Below, one piece after another: positions 1 through 5,648 of a stretch of DNA of 11,608 nt. Origin of the DNA: CAYXXN01 sp964469055 (GTDB lineage: Bacteria > Acidobacteriota > Thermoanaerobaculia > Multivoradales > JAHEKO01); assembly GCA_964469055.1 (NCBI GenBank), contig CAYXXN010000095.1:1-11608 (forward strand), given 5' to 3'. Each line of letters begins with the position of its first letter. Position 1 is the first letter of the stretch. The notes under the pieces were generated by a model. That model was not told where the DNA came from. It did no database searches and saw only the letters and a list, made by a program, of their open reading frames with translations. The translations under genes and the position numbers were made by a program.

Positions 1-75
1 GCCGCCACCGCCGACATGGACGAGGGTCTGACCGCCTTCCTCGAGAAGCGCGCGCCCCGCTGGCGCCACGCTTAG
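1..75 (+). CDS. enoyl-CoA hydratase/isomerase family protein, C-terminal end only (partial at window edge)
   Basis: Only the last 24 codons are inside the window, reading in frame from base 1 to TAG at 73-75. The visible tail DEGLTAFLEKRAPRWR is the classic crotonase-family C-terminus (D/E-G-x-x-A-F-x-E-K-R-x-P-x-W). It aligns with the tail of the next gene (KEGVQAFLEKRPAQWR) with about 11 identities over 20 positions, so the two are probably tandem paralogues. In this family the C-terminal helix packs on the CoA site of a trimeric fold. The gap to the next start is 41 bases with a good Shine-Dalgarno, which suggests one transcript. Substrate cannot be judged from this fragment. The family call is an inference from a short motif and the adjacent paralogue. 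Confidence 0.72.
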   Translation, partial: AATADMDEGLTAFLEKRAPRWRHA

Positions 76-116
76 CCCTCTCCTACTCGATTCCGTTCCC
101 TGGAGGAAACACGAAG

Positions 117-893
117 ATGTCCGATGTCCTGCTCGTCGAACGCGAAGGCCGCGTCGCCATCCTGACCGTCAACCGTCCCGACAAGCTCAACGCGCTGAAC
201 CAGCAGGTGCGCGACGACGTCTTGGCCGCGCTCGCCGCGCTCGAGACCGACGAGGGCGTCGGCGTCATCGTCCTGACCGGCTCCGGCGAGAAGGCGTTCA
301 TCGCCGGTGCCGACATCGGCGAGTTCGAGGGCCGCAGCCCGTTCGATCAGCGCCACGCCATGCGGACCCCACGCATCTTCGACGTCATGGCGAGCTTCCC
401 CAAGCCGGTGATTGCCATGATCAACGGCTTCTGCCTGGGAGGCGGCTGCGAGCTCGCGATGTCGTGCGACCTCCGCATCGCCTCCGAGAGGGCGCGCTTC
501 GGCCAGCCGGAGATCAACCTCGGCCTCATCCCCGGCGGCGGGGGCTCGCAGCGGCTGCCCCGCTTGGTGGGTCTCGGCCACGCCCTGAGGCTCATCCTCG
601 GCGGCGACATGATCGGCGCCGCGGAGGCCCGCGAGATCGGGCTCGTCGAGCTCGTCGTGCCGGCCGAGGAGCTGCGCCCGCGCACTCTGGAGCTCGCCGC
701 CAAGCTGGCGAGCAAGAGCCCGCTCACCTTGAAGATCGCCAAGCAGGCCGTGCGGGCGAGCGAGCGGCTGCCGCTCGAGGACGGCCTCGCCTACGAGCGC
801 GATCTCTTCTGCCTCTGCTTCTCCTCCGAGGACGAGAAGGAGGGAGTCCAAGCGTTCCTGGAGAAGCGGCCGGCGCAGTGGAGGGGACGTTGA
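117..893 (+). CDS. enoyl-CoA hydratase (crotonase family), complete
   Basis: The product has 258 residues, the usual length for a short-chain enoyl-CoA hydratase. It should hydrate trans-2-enoyl-CoA to 3-hydroxyacyl-CoA in the cytoplasm, as in beta-oxidation or related CoA pathways. Visible motifs: NRPDKLNALN (19-28), the first oxyanion-hole segment FIAGADIGEF (61-70), the second oxyanion-hole glycines LGGGCELAMSCDLRIA (107-122), and FGQPEINLGLIPGGGGSQRL (128-147). Both catalytic glutamates of true hydratases appear to be present, E112 in GGGCE and E132 in GQPEI, which favours hydratase over isomerase or dehalogenase relatives. The ATG at 117 is preceded by GGAGG at 102-106. The C-terminus resembles the fragment just upstream. 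The gene converges on the minus-strand regulator gene with only 12 bases between the stops and no obvious terminator. The chain-length preference cannot be read from the sequence. Confidence 0.93.
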   Translation: MSDVLLVEREGRVAILTVNRPDKLNALNQQVRDDVLAALAALETDEGVGVIVLTGSGEKAFIAGADIGEFEGRSPFDQRHAMRTPRIFDVMASFPKPVIAMINGFCLGGGCELAMSCDLRIASERARFGQPEINLGLIPGGGGSQRLPRLVGLGHALRLILGGDMIGAAEAREIGLVELVVPAEELRPRTLELAAKLASKSPLTLKIAKQAVRASERLPLEDGLAYERDLFCLCFSSEDEKEGVQAFLEKRPAQWRGR

Positions 894-905
894 GAGCTGC
901 GAGCC

Positions 906-1820
906 TCACGGAATCCCGTAGCGCCGCCGCTTCTCCCACAGGTTCTTGCGGCTGATCCCGAGCAGCTCCGCGGCGCGGCCCTGATGGCCGCGCGTGAAGG
1001 CGAGGGCCGCAGCGATCTGGCGGCGTTCCACCTCGGCGAGCGGCGCCGGCCGGTCGGCCACCTCGCGCGGCGACCGCGGATCGATCACCCGCGTGTCGGG
1101 CTCGAGGACCAACTCGCGCTCGAGCGTGTTGCGCAGCTCTCGCAGGTTGCCGGGCCAGGAATGCTGGCGCATCCACTCCAACGCCTGCGGCGCCAGGCGC
1201 GCCGGCGACCGACCCAGACGGGCCGCGAGGTCGTCGAGAAAGAACTCGAGGAGGGAGTCGAGATCCACGGGCCGCTCCCGCAGCGGCCGGAGGTGGAAGG
1301 TCAGCACGTCCAGCCGATGGTAGAGGTCGTCCCGGAACAGCCCCTCCTCCACACGGCGACGCAGGCCGGGAGCGGCAATGGCGACGAACCGGACGTCCGC
1401 CCGGGTCTCGCTGCCGCCGAGCGGCGCGTAGACGCGCTCGGCGACCAGGCGCAGCAGCTTCGGCTGCACGGAGAGCGGCAGCTCCTCGAGTGGATCGAGC
1501 ACCAGCGATCCCCTCTCGGCGCGGGCCACCCGACCCGGAAGGGCCGTGTCGGCGCCCGTGAAGGCGCCCGCGCGGTGTCCGAACAACTCGCTCTCGAAGA
1601 GCGTCGTCGGGATCGCAGCGACGTCCACTTCCACCAGGGGACCGAGGCGGCGGGGGCTTGCGGCGTGGAGCGCGCGGGCGAGGCTCGTGCGCCCCGTGCC
1701 GGGCTCGCCGAGGAGGAGGATCGGCGCTTCGGCGGCGGCGGCGCGTTCGAGCGCCGGCAGCAGGCCGGCGAGGGAAGGCGCGCTCGATGCCAGGGCGGCC
1801 AGCGGCGAAGCGACGCGCAT
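906..1820 (-). CDS. receiver-less sigma-54 activator-like AAA+ protein with Fis-type HTH and degenerate ATPase motifs
   Basis: From the ATG at 1820 the product is 304 residues: an AAA+ sigma-54 interaction domain (about 15-245) and a C-terminal Fis-type HTH (about 263-304), with no receiver, GAF or PAS domain in front. The sigma-54 contact loop GAFTGA is intact (85-90), as are FRDDLYHRLDV (162-172) and sensor II SWPGNLREL (221-229). Three ATPase sites deviate. Walker A reads GEPGTGRTS, with Arg44 for the lysine. Walker B reads LVLDPLEELP, with Pro110 for the second acidic residue. The sensor I region reads FVAIAAPGL, without the usual Asn. The codons were read directly (cgc, cca). It may bind DNA and sigma-54 yet hydrolyse ATP poorly, or act without hydrolysis; that is inference. 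It starts 13 bases after the rsfS stop and looks like the last gene of the operon. A longer start at 1874 would overlap rsfS and has no support. Confidence 0.85.
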   Translation of the reverse strand: MRVASPLAALASSAPSLAGLLPALERAAAAEAPILLLGEPGTGRTSLARALHAASPRRLGPLVEVDVAAIPTTLFESELFGHRAGAFTGADTALPGRVARAERGSLVLDPLEELPLSVQPKLLRLVAERVYAPLGGSETRADVRFVAIAAPGLRRRVEEGLFRDDLYHRLDVLTFHLRPLRERPVDLDSLLEFFLDDLAARLGRSPARLAPQALEWMRQHSWPGNLRELRNTLERELVLEPDTRVIDPRSPREVADRPAPLAEVERRQIAAALAFTRGHQGRAAELLGISRKNLWEKRRRYGIP

Positions 1821-1833
1821 CGGGCAAACCGGC

Positions 1834-2211
1834 CTAGCGGCCGCGCAACGCTTCCGTGACCTCCGGAGCGTCACGCCAGAGCCGCTCGAGGCCGTAGTAC
1901 TCCCGGGTGGCCGGCTCGAAGACGTGAACCACGAAATCGACGAAGTCGAGGAGCACCCAACGTGCGGCCGGCAGGCCCTCGACGTGCAGCGGGCGCCGGC
2001 CGAGGCGAGAGAGCGACTCGAGGATCGCTCCGGCGATGGCCTCGACCTGGCGCTCGCTGCGGCCGCTCGCCAGGACGAAGTACTCGGTGACGTCGGAGAG
2101 CCCGGTGAGGTCGTAGGCCTTGAGGTCCAGCGCCTTGCGGTCGTCAGCAGTGGCCACTACCTCGCGCAGCGCGTCGCCGACGCCGGCGGCGAGCTCGGGG
2201 CGGACACTCAT
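1834..2211 (-). CDS. rsfS: ribosomal silencing factor RsfS
   Basis: The product has 125 residues. RsfS (formerly DUF143/YbeB/Iojap family) binds ribosomal protein uL14 on the 50S subunit and blocks joining with the 30S, lowering translation in starvation. The family pattern is clear: KALDLKAYDLTGLSDVTEYF (about 26-45), then VLASGRSERQVEAIA, HVEGLPAARWVLLDFVDFVV, and HVFEPATREYYGLERLW near the end. The ATG at 2211 overlaps the TGA of nadD in an ATGA arrangement, and there is no Shine-Dalgarno of its own, so translation is probably coupled to nadD. The nadD-rsfS order is widely conserved in bacteria and supports the call. The N-terminal 20 residues are variable and contain no recognisable motif. 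Confidence 0.95.
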   Translation of the reverse strand: MSVRPELAAGVGDALREVVATADDRKALDLKAYDLTGLSDVTEYFVLASGRSERQVEAIAGAILESLSRLGRRPLHVEGLPAARWVLLDFVDFVVHVFEPATREYYGLERLWRDAPEVTEALRGR

Positions 2212-2813
2212 CGATAGAGGGCGTACTTCTCGATGTACTGTAGCACCGGGCCCGGCAGCTCGGCGGGCGACGGCCGCTCGCCCCGCGCCAGCCGAGCGCG
2301 CAGCTCGCTCGACGCCGCCGCCACCGGACGGTTCGAGAGCCGCACCGCGCGGCCGGAGTCGAGCAGCCCGCGCAGCTCCGCCGACAGCGCCCGCTCGAAA
2401 CGCTCGGGGGGCCAGTCCAGACGCTGCAGGACCGCCACCACGGCCAGCGCCGCCAAAGCGGGCCAGCGGCGCCAGGTGGGGAGGCCGACGAAGGCATCGG
2501 CCCCCACCAACAGGAAGAGCTCGGCCGCCGGGTCGAGCGCGTGGAAGTGCTCGACCGTCTCCACCGTGTAGGAGGGTCCCTCGACCAGCTCGTGCGGCGA
2601 CACCTTGGAGCGCGCGTCGTCGAGCAACGCCAGCTCCACCATGGCGTAGCGAGCGAGCGCGGGAGCGAGCTGGTACCCGCCCTTGTGCGGTGGGTTCGCC
2701 GTCGGCAGATACAGGACTTGCTCCAGCCGCAGCTCCTCCAAGGCCTCACGTACGGGCTCGAGGTGGCCACGATGGATCGGGTCGAAGGCGCCGCCGTAGA
2801 GCCCGATCCTCAC
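2208..2813 (-). CDS. nadD: nicotinate-nucleotide adenylyltransferase NadD
   Basis: The product has 201 residues, normal for NadD. It transfers AMP from ATP to nicotinate mononucleotide, giving deamido-NAD, a core step of NAD synthesis. Motifs: the nucleotidyltransferase signature GLYGGAFDPIHRGHL (4-18) with the HxGH pair as HRGH; LPTANPPHK (37-44 region); GPSYTVETVEHF (79-90); LLVGADAFVGLPTW (101-114); and a diverged ISSTxIR motif as AASSELR (166-172). The start is GTG at 2813, overlapping the obgE TGA as GTGA. A GGAGG lies at 2818-2822, only 4 bases before the start, inside the obgE coding region. Its stop overlaps the rsfS start. Many genomes carry proB-proA between obgE and nadD; they are absent here. 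Confidence 0.95.
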   Translation of the reverse strand: MRIGLYGGAFDPIHRGHLEPVREALEELRLEQVLYLPTANPPHKGGYQLAPALARYAMVELALLDDARSKVSPHELVEGPSYTVETVEHFHALDPAAELFLLVGADAFVGLPTWRRWPALAALAVVAVLQRLDWPPERFERALSAELRGLLDSGRAVRLSNRPVAAASSELRARLARGERPSPAELPGPVLQYIEKYALYR

Positions 2814-3817
2814 GCCGCCTCCACGCCGCCGGCGAGTTGGCGCGCCAGGAGGGCAACGAGAGGCCGCACACCCTCGCCGGTCGCCGCGCTCACCTCGACG
2901 TAGGCCAGCCCGCGCTCGACGGCAGCGACGGCCAGTTCCGCCCGTCGCTCCGCGCGCGCCGCGTCGAGCTTGCTCCCGACCAGGAGCCGAGGCCGCTCGA
3001 GGAGGCGGGGGTCGAAGGCAGCGAGCTCGCGCTCGACGATGGCGAGATCGGCCCGCGCCGGACCCTCCGCCGCCAGGTCCACCAGATGGGCGAGCGCCCG
3101 GCAGCGCTCGACGTGGCGCAGGAACTGGTGGCCGAGGCCGGCGCCCTCGGCGGCGCCGGCGATCAAGCCCGGCAGGTCGGCGATCACGAAGCTGTCGCCG
3201 TCGGCGCCCAGGCCGACGACGCCGAGCTGCGGCACCAGGGTGGTGAAGGGATAGTCGCCGACCTTGGGCCGCGCCGCCGAGACGGCGCGGATCAGGGTCG
3301 ACTTGCCGGCGTTGGGGAGGCCGACGACGCCGACGTCGGCCAAGAGCTTTAGCTCCAGGCGGAGTCGGCGCTCGACCCCGTCGCCGCCGGAGTCGGCCCG
3401 CCGCGGCGCCCGGTTCGTCGAGGTCGCGAAGCGAGCGTTGCCTCGACCGCCGCGGCCCCCGGCCGCCACAGAGAGGCGCTCGTCCGCGCGCAGGATCTCT
3501 CCCAGCGGTTCGCGGGACTCGGCGTCGGCCACCACCGTGCCCAAAGGCACCCGCACCTCGAGATCGCTGCCGCTCCGGCCGGCGCGCTGCGAGCCCTCGC
3601 CGTGGCGCCCGCGCTCGGCGGCGTAGATCGACTGGAACTGCAGGTGATAGAGCGTGTTGAGGCCCTGGTCGCCGACCACGAAGACGGCGCCGCCGTCGCC
3701 GCCGTCCCCCCCGGAGGGCCCTCCCCGCGGGACGTACTTCTCGCGGCGGAAGGCGACGCAGCCGTTGCCACCCCGTCCGCCGCGGACGTGGATGACGGCC
3801 TCGTCGATGAAGGTCAA
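2810..3817 (-). CDS. obgE: GTPase Obg/CgtA
   Basis: The product has 335 residues, lacking a long C-terminal extension. Obg is an essential GTPase that binds the 50S subunit and acts in late ribosome assembly and stress signalling. The N-terminal glycine-rich Obg fold (1-160) includes GGRGGNGCVAFRREKYVPRG (13-32) and GGRGGRGNARFATSTNRAPR (120-139). The G domain follows: G1 GLPNAGKST (166-174), G2 FTT (191-193), G3 DLPGLI (214-219), and G5 SAATGEG (310-316). G4, normally NKxD, reads SKLD (282-285), with Ser for the guanine-contacting Asn. The start is taken as TTG at 3817 because the conserved FIDEA block begins two residues later and no ATG or GTG is available between it and the rpmA stop. The Shine-Dalgarno is weak. 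It lies 12 bases after rpmA and overlaps nadD by 4 bases. Confidence 0.95.
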   Translation of the reverse strand: MTFIDEAVIHVRGGRGGNGCVAFRREKYVPRGGPSGGDGGDGGAVFVVGDQGLNTLYHLQFQSIYAAERGRHGEGSQRAGRSGSDLEVRVPLGTVVADAESREPLGEILRADERLSVAAGGRGGRGNARFATSTNRAPRRADSGGDGVERRLRLELKLLADVGVVGLPNAGKSTLIRAVSAARPKVGDYPFTTLVPQLGVVGLGADGDSFVIADLPGLIAGAAEGAGLGHQFLRHVERCRALAHLVDLAAEGPARADLAIVERELAAFDPRLLERPRLLVGSKLDAARAERRAELAVAAVERGLAYVEVSAATGEGVRPLVALLARQLAGGVEAA

Positions 3818-3829
3818 GATGTTGCGAGC

Positions 3830-4087
3830 CTACTCGGCGGCGACGACGCTCACGTAGTTGCCCAACCGACCGCGCTTGCGGAACTCGACGACGCCATCGA
3901 CCGTCGCGAAGAGCGTGTCGTCCTTGCCCTGCCCGACGTTGTCGCCAGGAAAGAAACGGGTGCCGCGCTGGCGGACGAGGATCGTGCCGCCGGTGACCCG
4001 CTGGCCGCCGAAGCGCTTGACGCCGAGGTACTGGGGATTCGAATCCCGGCCGTTACGGCTCGAGCCCTGCCCTTTTTTGTGCGCCAT
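3830..4087 (-). CDS. rpmA: 50S ribosomal protein L27 (bL27)
   Basis: The product has 85 residues. L27 sits on the large subunit with its basic N-terminal tail reaching the peptidyl-transferase centre. The start [20 protein letters not shown] is the standard mature-type N-terminus, with no Firmicutes-like cleaved extension, so no processing protease is needed. It continues with [20 protein letters not shown] (21-40) and [20 protein letters not shown] (41-60). The C-terminus ends in SVVAAE. The ATG at 4085-4087 has GAGGAG at 4094-4099, 6 bases upstream. It follows rplU by 21 bases and precedes obgE by 12, the usual L21-L27-Obg order. Confidence 0.98.
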   Translation of the reverse strand: MAHKKGQGSSRNGRDSNPQYLGVKRFGGQRVTGGTILVRQRGTRFFPGDNVGQGKDDTLFATVDGVVEFRKRGRLGNYVSVVAAE

Positions 4088-4108
4088 CGTTGACTCCTCG
4101 CCTTCGAC

Positions 4109-4423
4109 CTAAGGCTGGATCGCCTCGATGCGGACCCTGAGCAGATCCTGCCGGTGCCCGGTGCGCCGCTTGTAGCCCTTGCGCCGCTTCTTCTTGAAGA
4201 CCACCAGCTTGGGCCCGCGGATCTCGTCGTCGAGGACCACCGCGGTGACCTTGACGGCGGCGGCGGCGGCACCGGCCTTGACCCCTTCGCCGCCGAGCAT
4301 GAGGACGCGGTCGAAGGTGACGCGGCCCCCGCTTCCGACCAGACTCGTGGAGCGCTCGACGTCGAGGACGTCCCCCGCCTGGACGCGGTACTGCTTGCCG
4401 CCCGTCTCGATCACTGCATACAT
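4109..4423 (-). CDS. rplU: 50S ribosomal protein L21 (bL21)
   Basis: The product has 104 residues, starting MYAVIETGGKQYRVQAGDVL, the canonical L21 N-terminus. L21 binds 23S rRNA in the large subunit. The basic RNA-binding block FKKKRRKGYKRRTGHRQD (76-93) is typical. The ATG at 4421-4423 was chosen over an upstream in-frame start because the family begins exactly here and GGAG lies at 4432-4435, 8 bases upstream. A run of five alanines (52-56) is encoded by five identical GCC codons, where homologues usually have a shorter, more varied segment. It is the first gene of the operon, behind the promoter at 4465-4493. Confidence 0.97.
   Translation of the reverse strand: MYAVIETGGKQYRVQAGDVLDVERSTSLVGSGGRVTFDRVLMLGGEGVKAGAAAAAVKVTAVVLDDEIRGPKLVVFKKKRRKGYKRRTGHRQDLLRVRIEAIQP
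4256..4270 (-). repeat. GCC x5 trinucleotide run inside rplU
   Basis: Five identical GGC units on the plus strand (GCC on the coding strand) encode Ala52-Ala56 of L21. Length change by slippage would add or remove alanines without shifting the frame. Confidence 0.8.
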
Positions 4424-4441
4424 CGTGTGGACTCCGTCGAG

Positions 4442-4457
4442 CCGCGCGAGCGCGCGG
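4442..4457 (-). promoter_or_regulatory. perfect hairpin in the rplU leader
   Basis: CCGCGCG (4442-4448) and CGCGCGG (4451-4457) form a 7-base-pair stem; as the enclosed loop is only 2 bases, the RNA would more likely form 6 pairs with a 4-base loop. It lies between the predicted start site (about 4458) and the Shine-Dalgarno (4432-4435), so the transcript would begin almost directly with the stem. A role in mRNA stability or L21-dependent control is possible but inferred. Confidence 0.45.
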
Positions 4458-4464
4458 ACGCCGG

Positions 4465-4493
4465 AAGATAGCACGCGGCGGGAGGAGGGTCAA
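4465..4493 (-). promoter_or_regulatory. sigma-70-type promoter for the rplU-rpmA-obgE-nadD-rsfS operon
   Basis: On the minus strand, TTGACC (4488-4493) is followed by a 17-base spacer and TATCTT (4465-4470): 5 of 6 and 4 of 6 matches to the housekeeping consensus at ideal spacing. Transcription would begin near 4458, giving a leader of about 35 bases before the rplU ATG. The position in a 110-base divergent intergenic gap, directly upstream of a ribosomal-protein operon, supports it. Confidence 0.65.
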
Positions 4494-4533
4494 ACCGGGA
4501 GCCCCGGGGCGGCCGCTCTGCTAGCCTGGCCCC

Positions 4534-5403
4534 GTGCTGCTCCGCCTCGTCTTTGCTGGCACCGCCGCCCTCATGCGCCTCGCCGGAGCACGGCTCGAAA
4601 CGACGGACGTCGCCGGCTACCGGCTGCGCGTGTGGACCCTCGGCCCGGTCGATGGAGAGCCCTGGCTGTTGCTGCACGGCTTGGCGGCGACCGCCGCCTC
4701 TTGGCTGCCGCTCCTGCCCCGCCTGCGCCGCGACTGCCGCCTCGTCGTCCCCGAGCTCTCCGCTCTCGGCGGTACCACCGGCCCCGGGGACGGTCTGGAC
4801 GTGACCCGCGGGTTCGCCGTCGCCGCCGCGCTCATCGAGCACCAGCTCGGTGGCGGGCCGGCGACCGTCTGCGGGTCGAGCCTCGGCGGCTGGATCGGCG
4901 TGCGGCTCGCCCTCGCCCGGCCCGATCTGGTGGGGCGCCTCTTCGTCCTCAGTTGCGCCGGCTACCGACACGAGGACTGGGCGCGAGTCGAGCGCCTCGT
5001 GCGGCCCGAGCGGACGGCCGACGTGGATCGGCTGGTGGCGGCACAGTTCGCTCGCCGGCCGCCCTTCCTGGCGCTGGCGCGCCCGCTGTTGTTACGGGCC
5101 TTCACCTCGGCCCCGGTGCGCAACGTCCTCGCCGCGCTATCGGCGGACGACGCCTTCGACGAGGCCGAGCTGGCGGGTCTCACCATGCCGGTGGGGATCC
5201 TGTGGGGCGCCCACGACGGTCTGTTCCCCGTCGCTACCGGCGAGGCGATGGCGCGCGCCATTCCCCACGCCGTGCTCGAGGTGCTCGCCGGCTGCGCACA
5301 CGTGCCGCAGTGGGAAGCGCCGCGCCAGGTCAGCGCCGCCCTGGCCCGGCTCCGGCGACGCGTTCCCTTGCCGCAGGGCGCTACAATAGGAGCGGCCTCG
5401 TGA
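4534..5403 (+). CDS. alpha/beta hydrolase fold protein
   Basis: The product has 289 residues with a complete catalytic triad layout: nucleophile elbow GSSLGG with Ser116 (114-119), acid Asp228 in WGAHDGLFP (224-232), and His256 in GCAHVPQWEAP (253-263). The oxyanion-hole motif LLLHGLAAT (45-53) is present, and a lid region covers about 145-210. The first 20 residues are hydrophobic with Arg4 and Arg15 and no clear signal-peptidase site, so a membrane-associated N-terminus is possible. The start is GTG at 4534, with no good Shine-Dalgarno; the next ATG at 4573 (Met14) is an alternative. It is divergent from rplU and its TGA overlaps the GTG of the zinc-ribbon gene. The substrate cannot be predicted; esterase, lipase or C-C hydrolase activity are all compatible with the fold. 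Confidence 0.88.
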   Translation: MLLRLVFAGTAALMRLAGARLETTDVAGYRLRVWTLGPVDGEPWLLLHGLAATAASWLPLLPRLRRDCRLVVPELSALGGTTGPGDGLDVTRGFAVAAALIEHQLGGGPATVCGSSLGGWIGVRLALARPDLVGRLFVLSCAGYRHEDWARVERLVRPERTADVDRLVAAQFARRPPFLALARPLLLRAFTSAPVRNVLAALSADDAFDEAELAGLTMPVGILWGAHDGLFPVATGEAMARAIPHAVLEVLAGCAHVPQWEAPRQVSAALARLRRRVPLPQGATIGAAS

Positions 5404-5648
5404 TCCCCGAGTACGTGATCTGCGCCGACTGCGAGTCGCCCTGCTACACCTTCGAGTGGCAGGAGGAAAAGGTCGCCGAGGCGGTGTGCAACGTGTGCGG
5501 CAACGAGGATGCCGCCACCTTCCTCACCGAGGACGAGTTCGACGCCTTCTCCTCCGACAGCGACTGGCGGGCCAAGTACAACTACTACAAGCGACCCCTA
5601 GGGGGCGGCGGCGAGGGCGGGGGCGAGAGCGGGCGCGAAGGCGGGTAG
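5400..5648 (+). CDS. small zinc-ribbon protein, function unknown
   Basis: This 82-residue product starts at GTG 5400, overlapping the hydrolase stop as GTGA, with AGGAG at 5388-5392, 7 bases upstream. Cys8, Cys11, Cys30 and Cys33 form a CxxC-x18-CxxC zinc ribbon (ICADC and CNVCG); Cys15 is extra. An acidic-aromatic segment follows (TEDEFDAFSSDSDWRAKYNY, 43-62), then KRPL and a low-complexity Gly/Glu tail (68-82). The tail is encoded where the gene overlaps the 3' end of the histidine kinase on the other strand, so its composition may reflect that overlap. The strong ribosome site and coupling argue that it is real. No function is assigned; binding to nucleic acid or to a protein partner are the usual roles of such ribbons. 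Confidence 0.78.
   Translation: MIPEYVICADCESPCYTFEWQEEKVAEAVCNVCGNEDAATFLTEDEFDAFSSDSDWRAKYNYYKRPLGGGGEGGGESGREGG

Noticed and set aside
894..905. Bidirectional terminator between the crotonase and the regulator
   Set aside because: The 12-base gap has no inverted repeat or T tract.
724..1827. Long minus-strand frame overlapping the AAA+ regulator in another frame
   Set aside because: Its product is Arg/Pro/Ala-rich noise; the overlapping frame carries all AAA+ and HTH motifs.
5368..5387. TACAAT (5382-5387) as a -10 promoter for the zinc-ribbon gene
   Set aside because: The nearest -35-like TTGCCG leaves a spacer of only 8 bases; coupling to the hydrolase explains expression.
4179..5399. 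Plus-strand open frame extending far upstream of the zinc-ribbon gene
   Set aside because: The upstream part is a shadow of rplU (antisense) and the hydrolase (other frame). Only the portion from GTG 5400, with AGGAG upstream, looks like protein.
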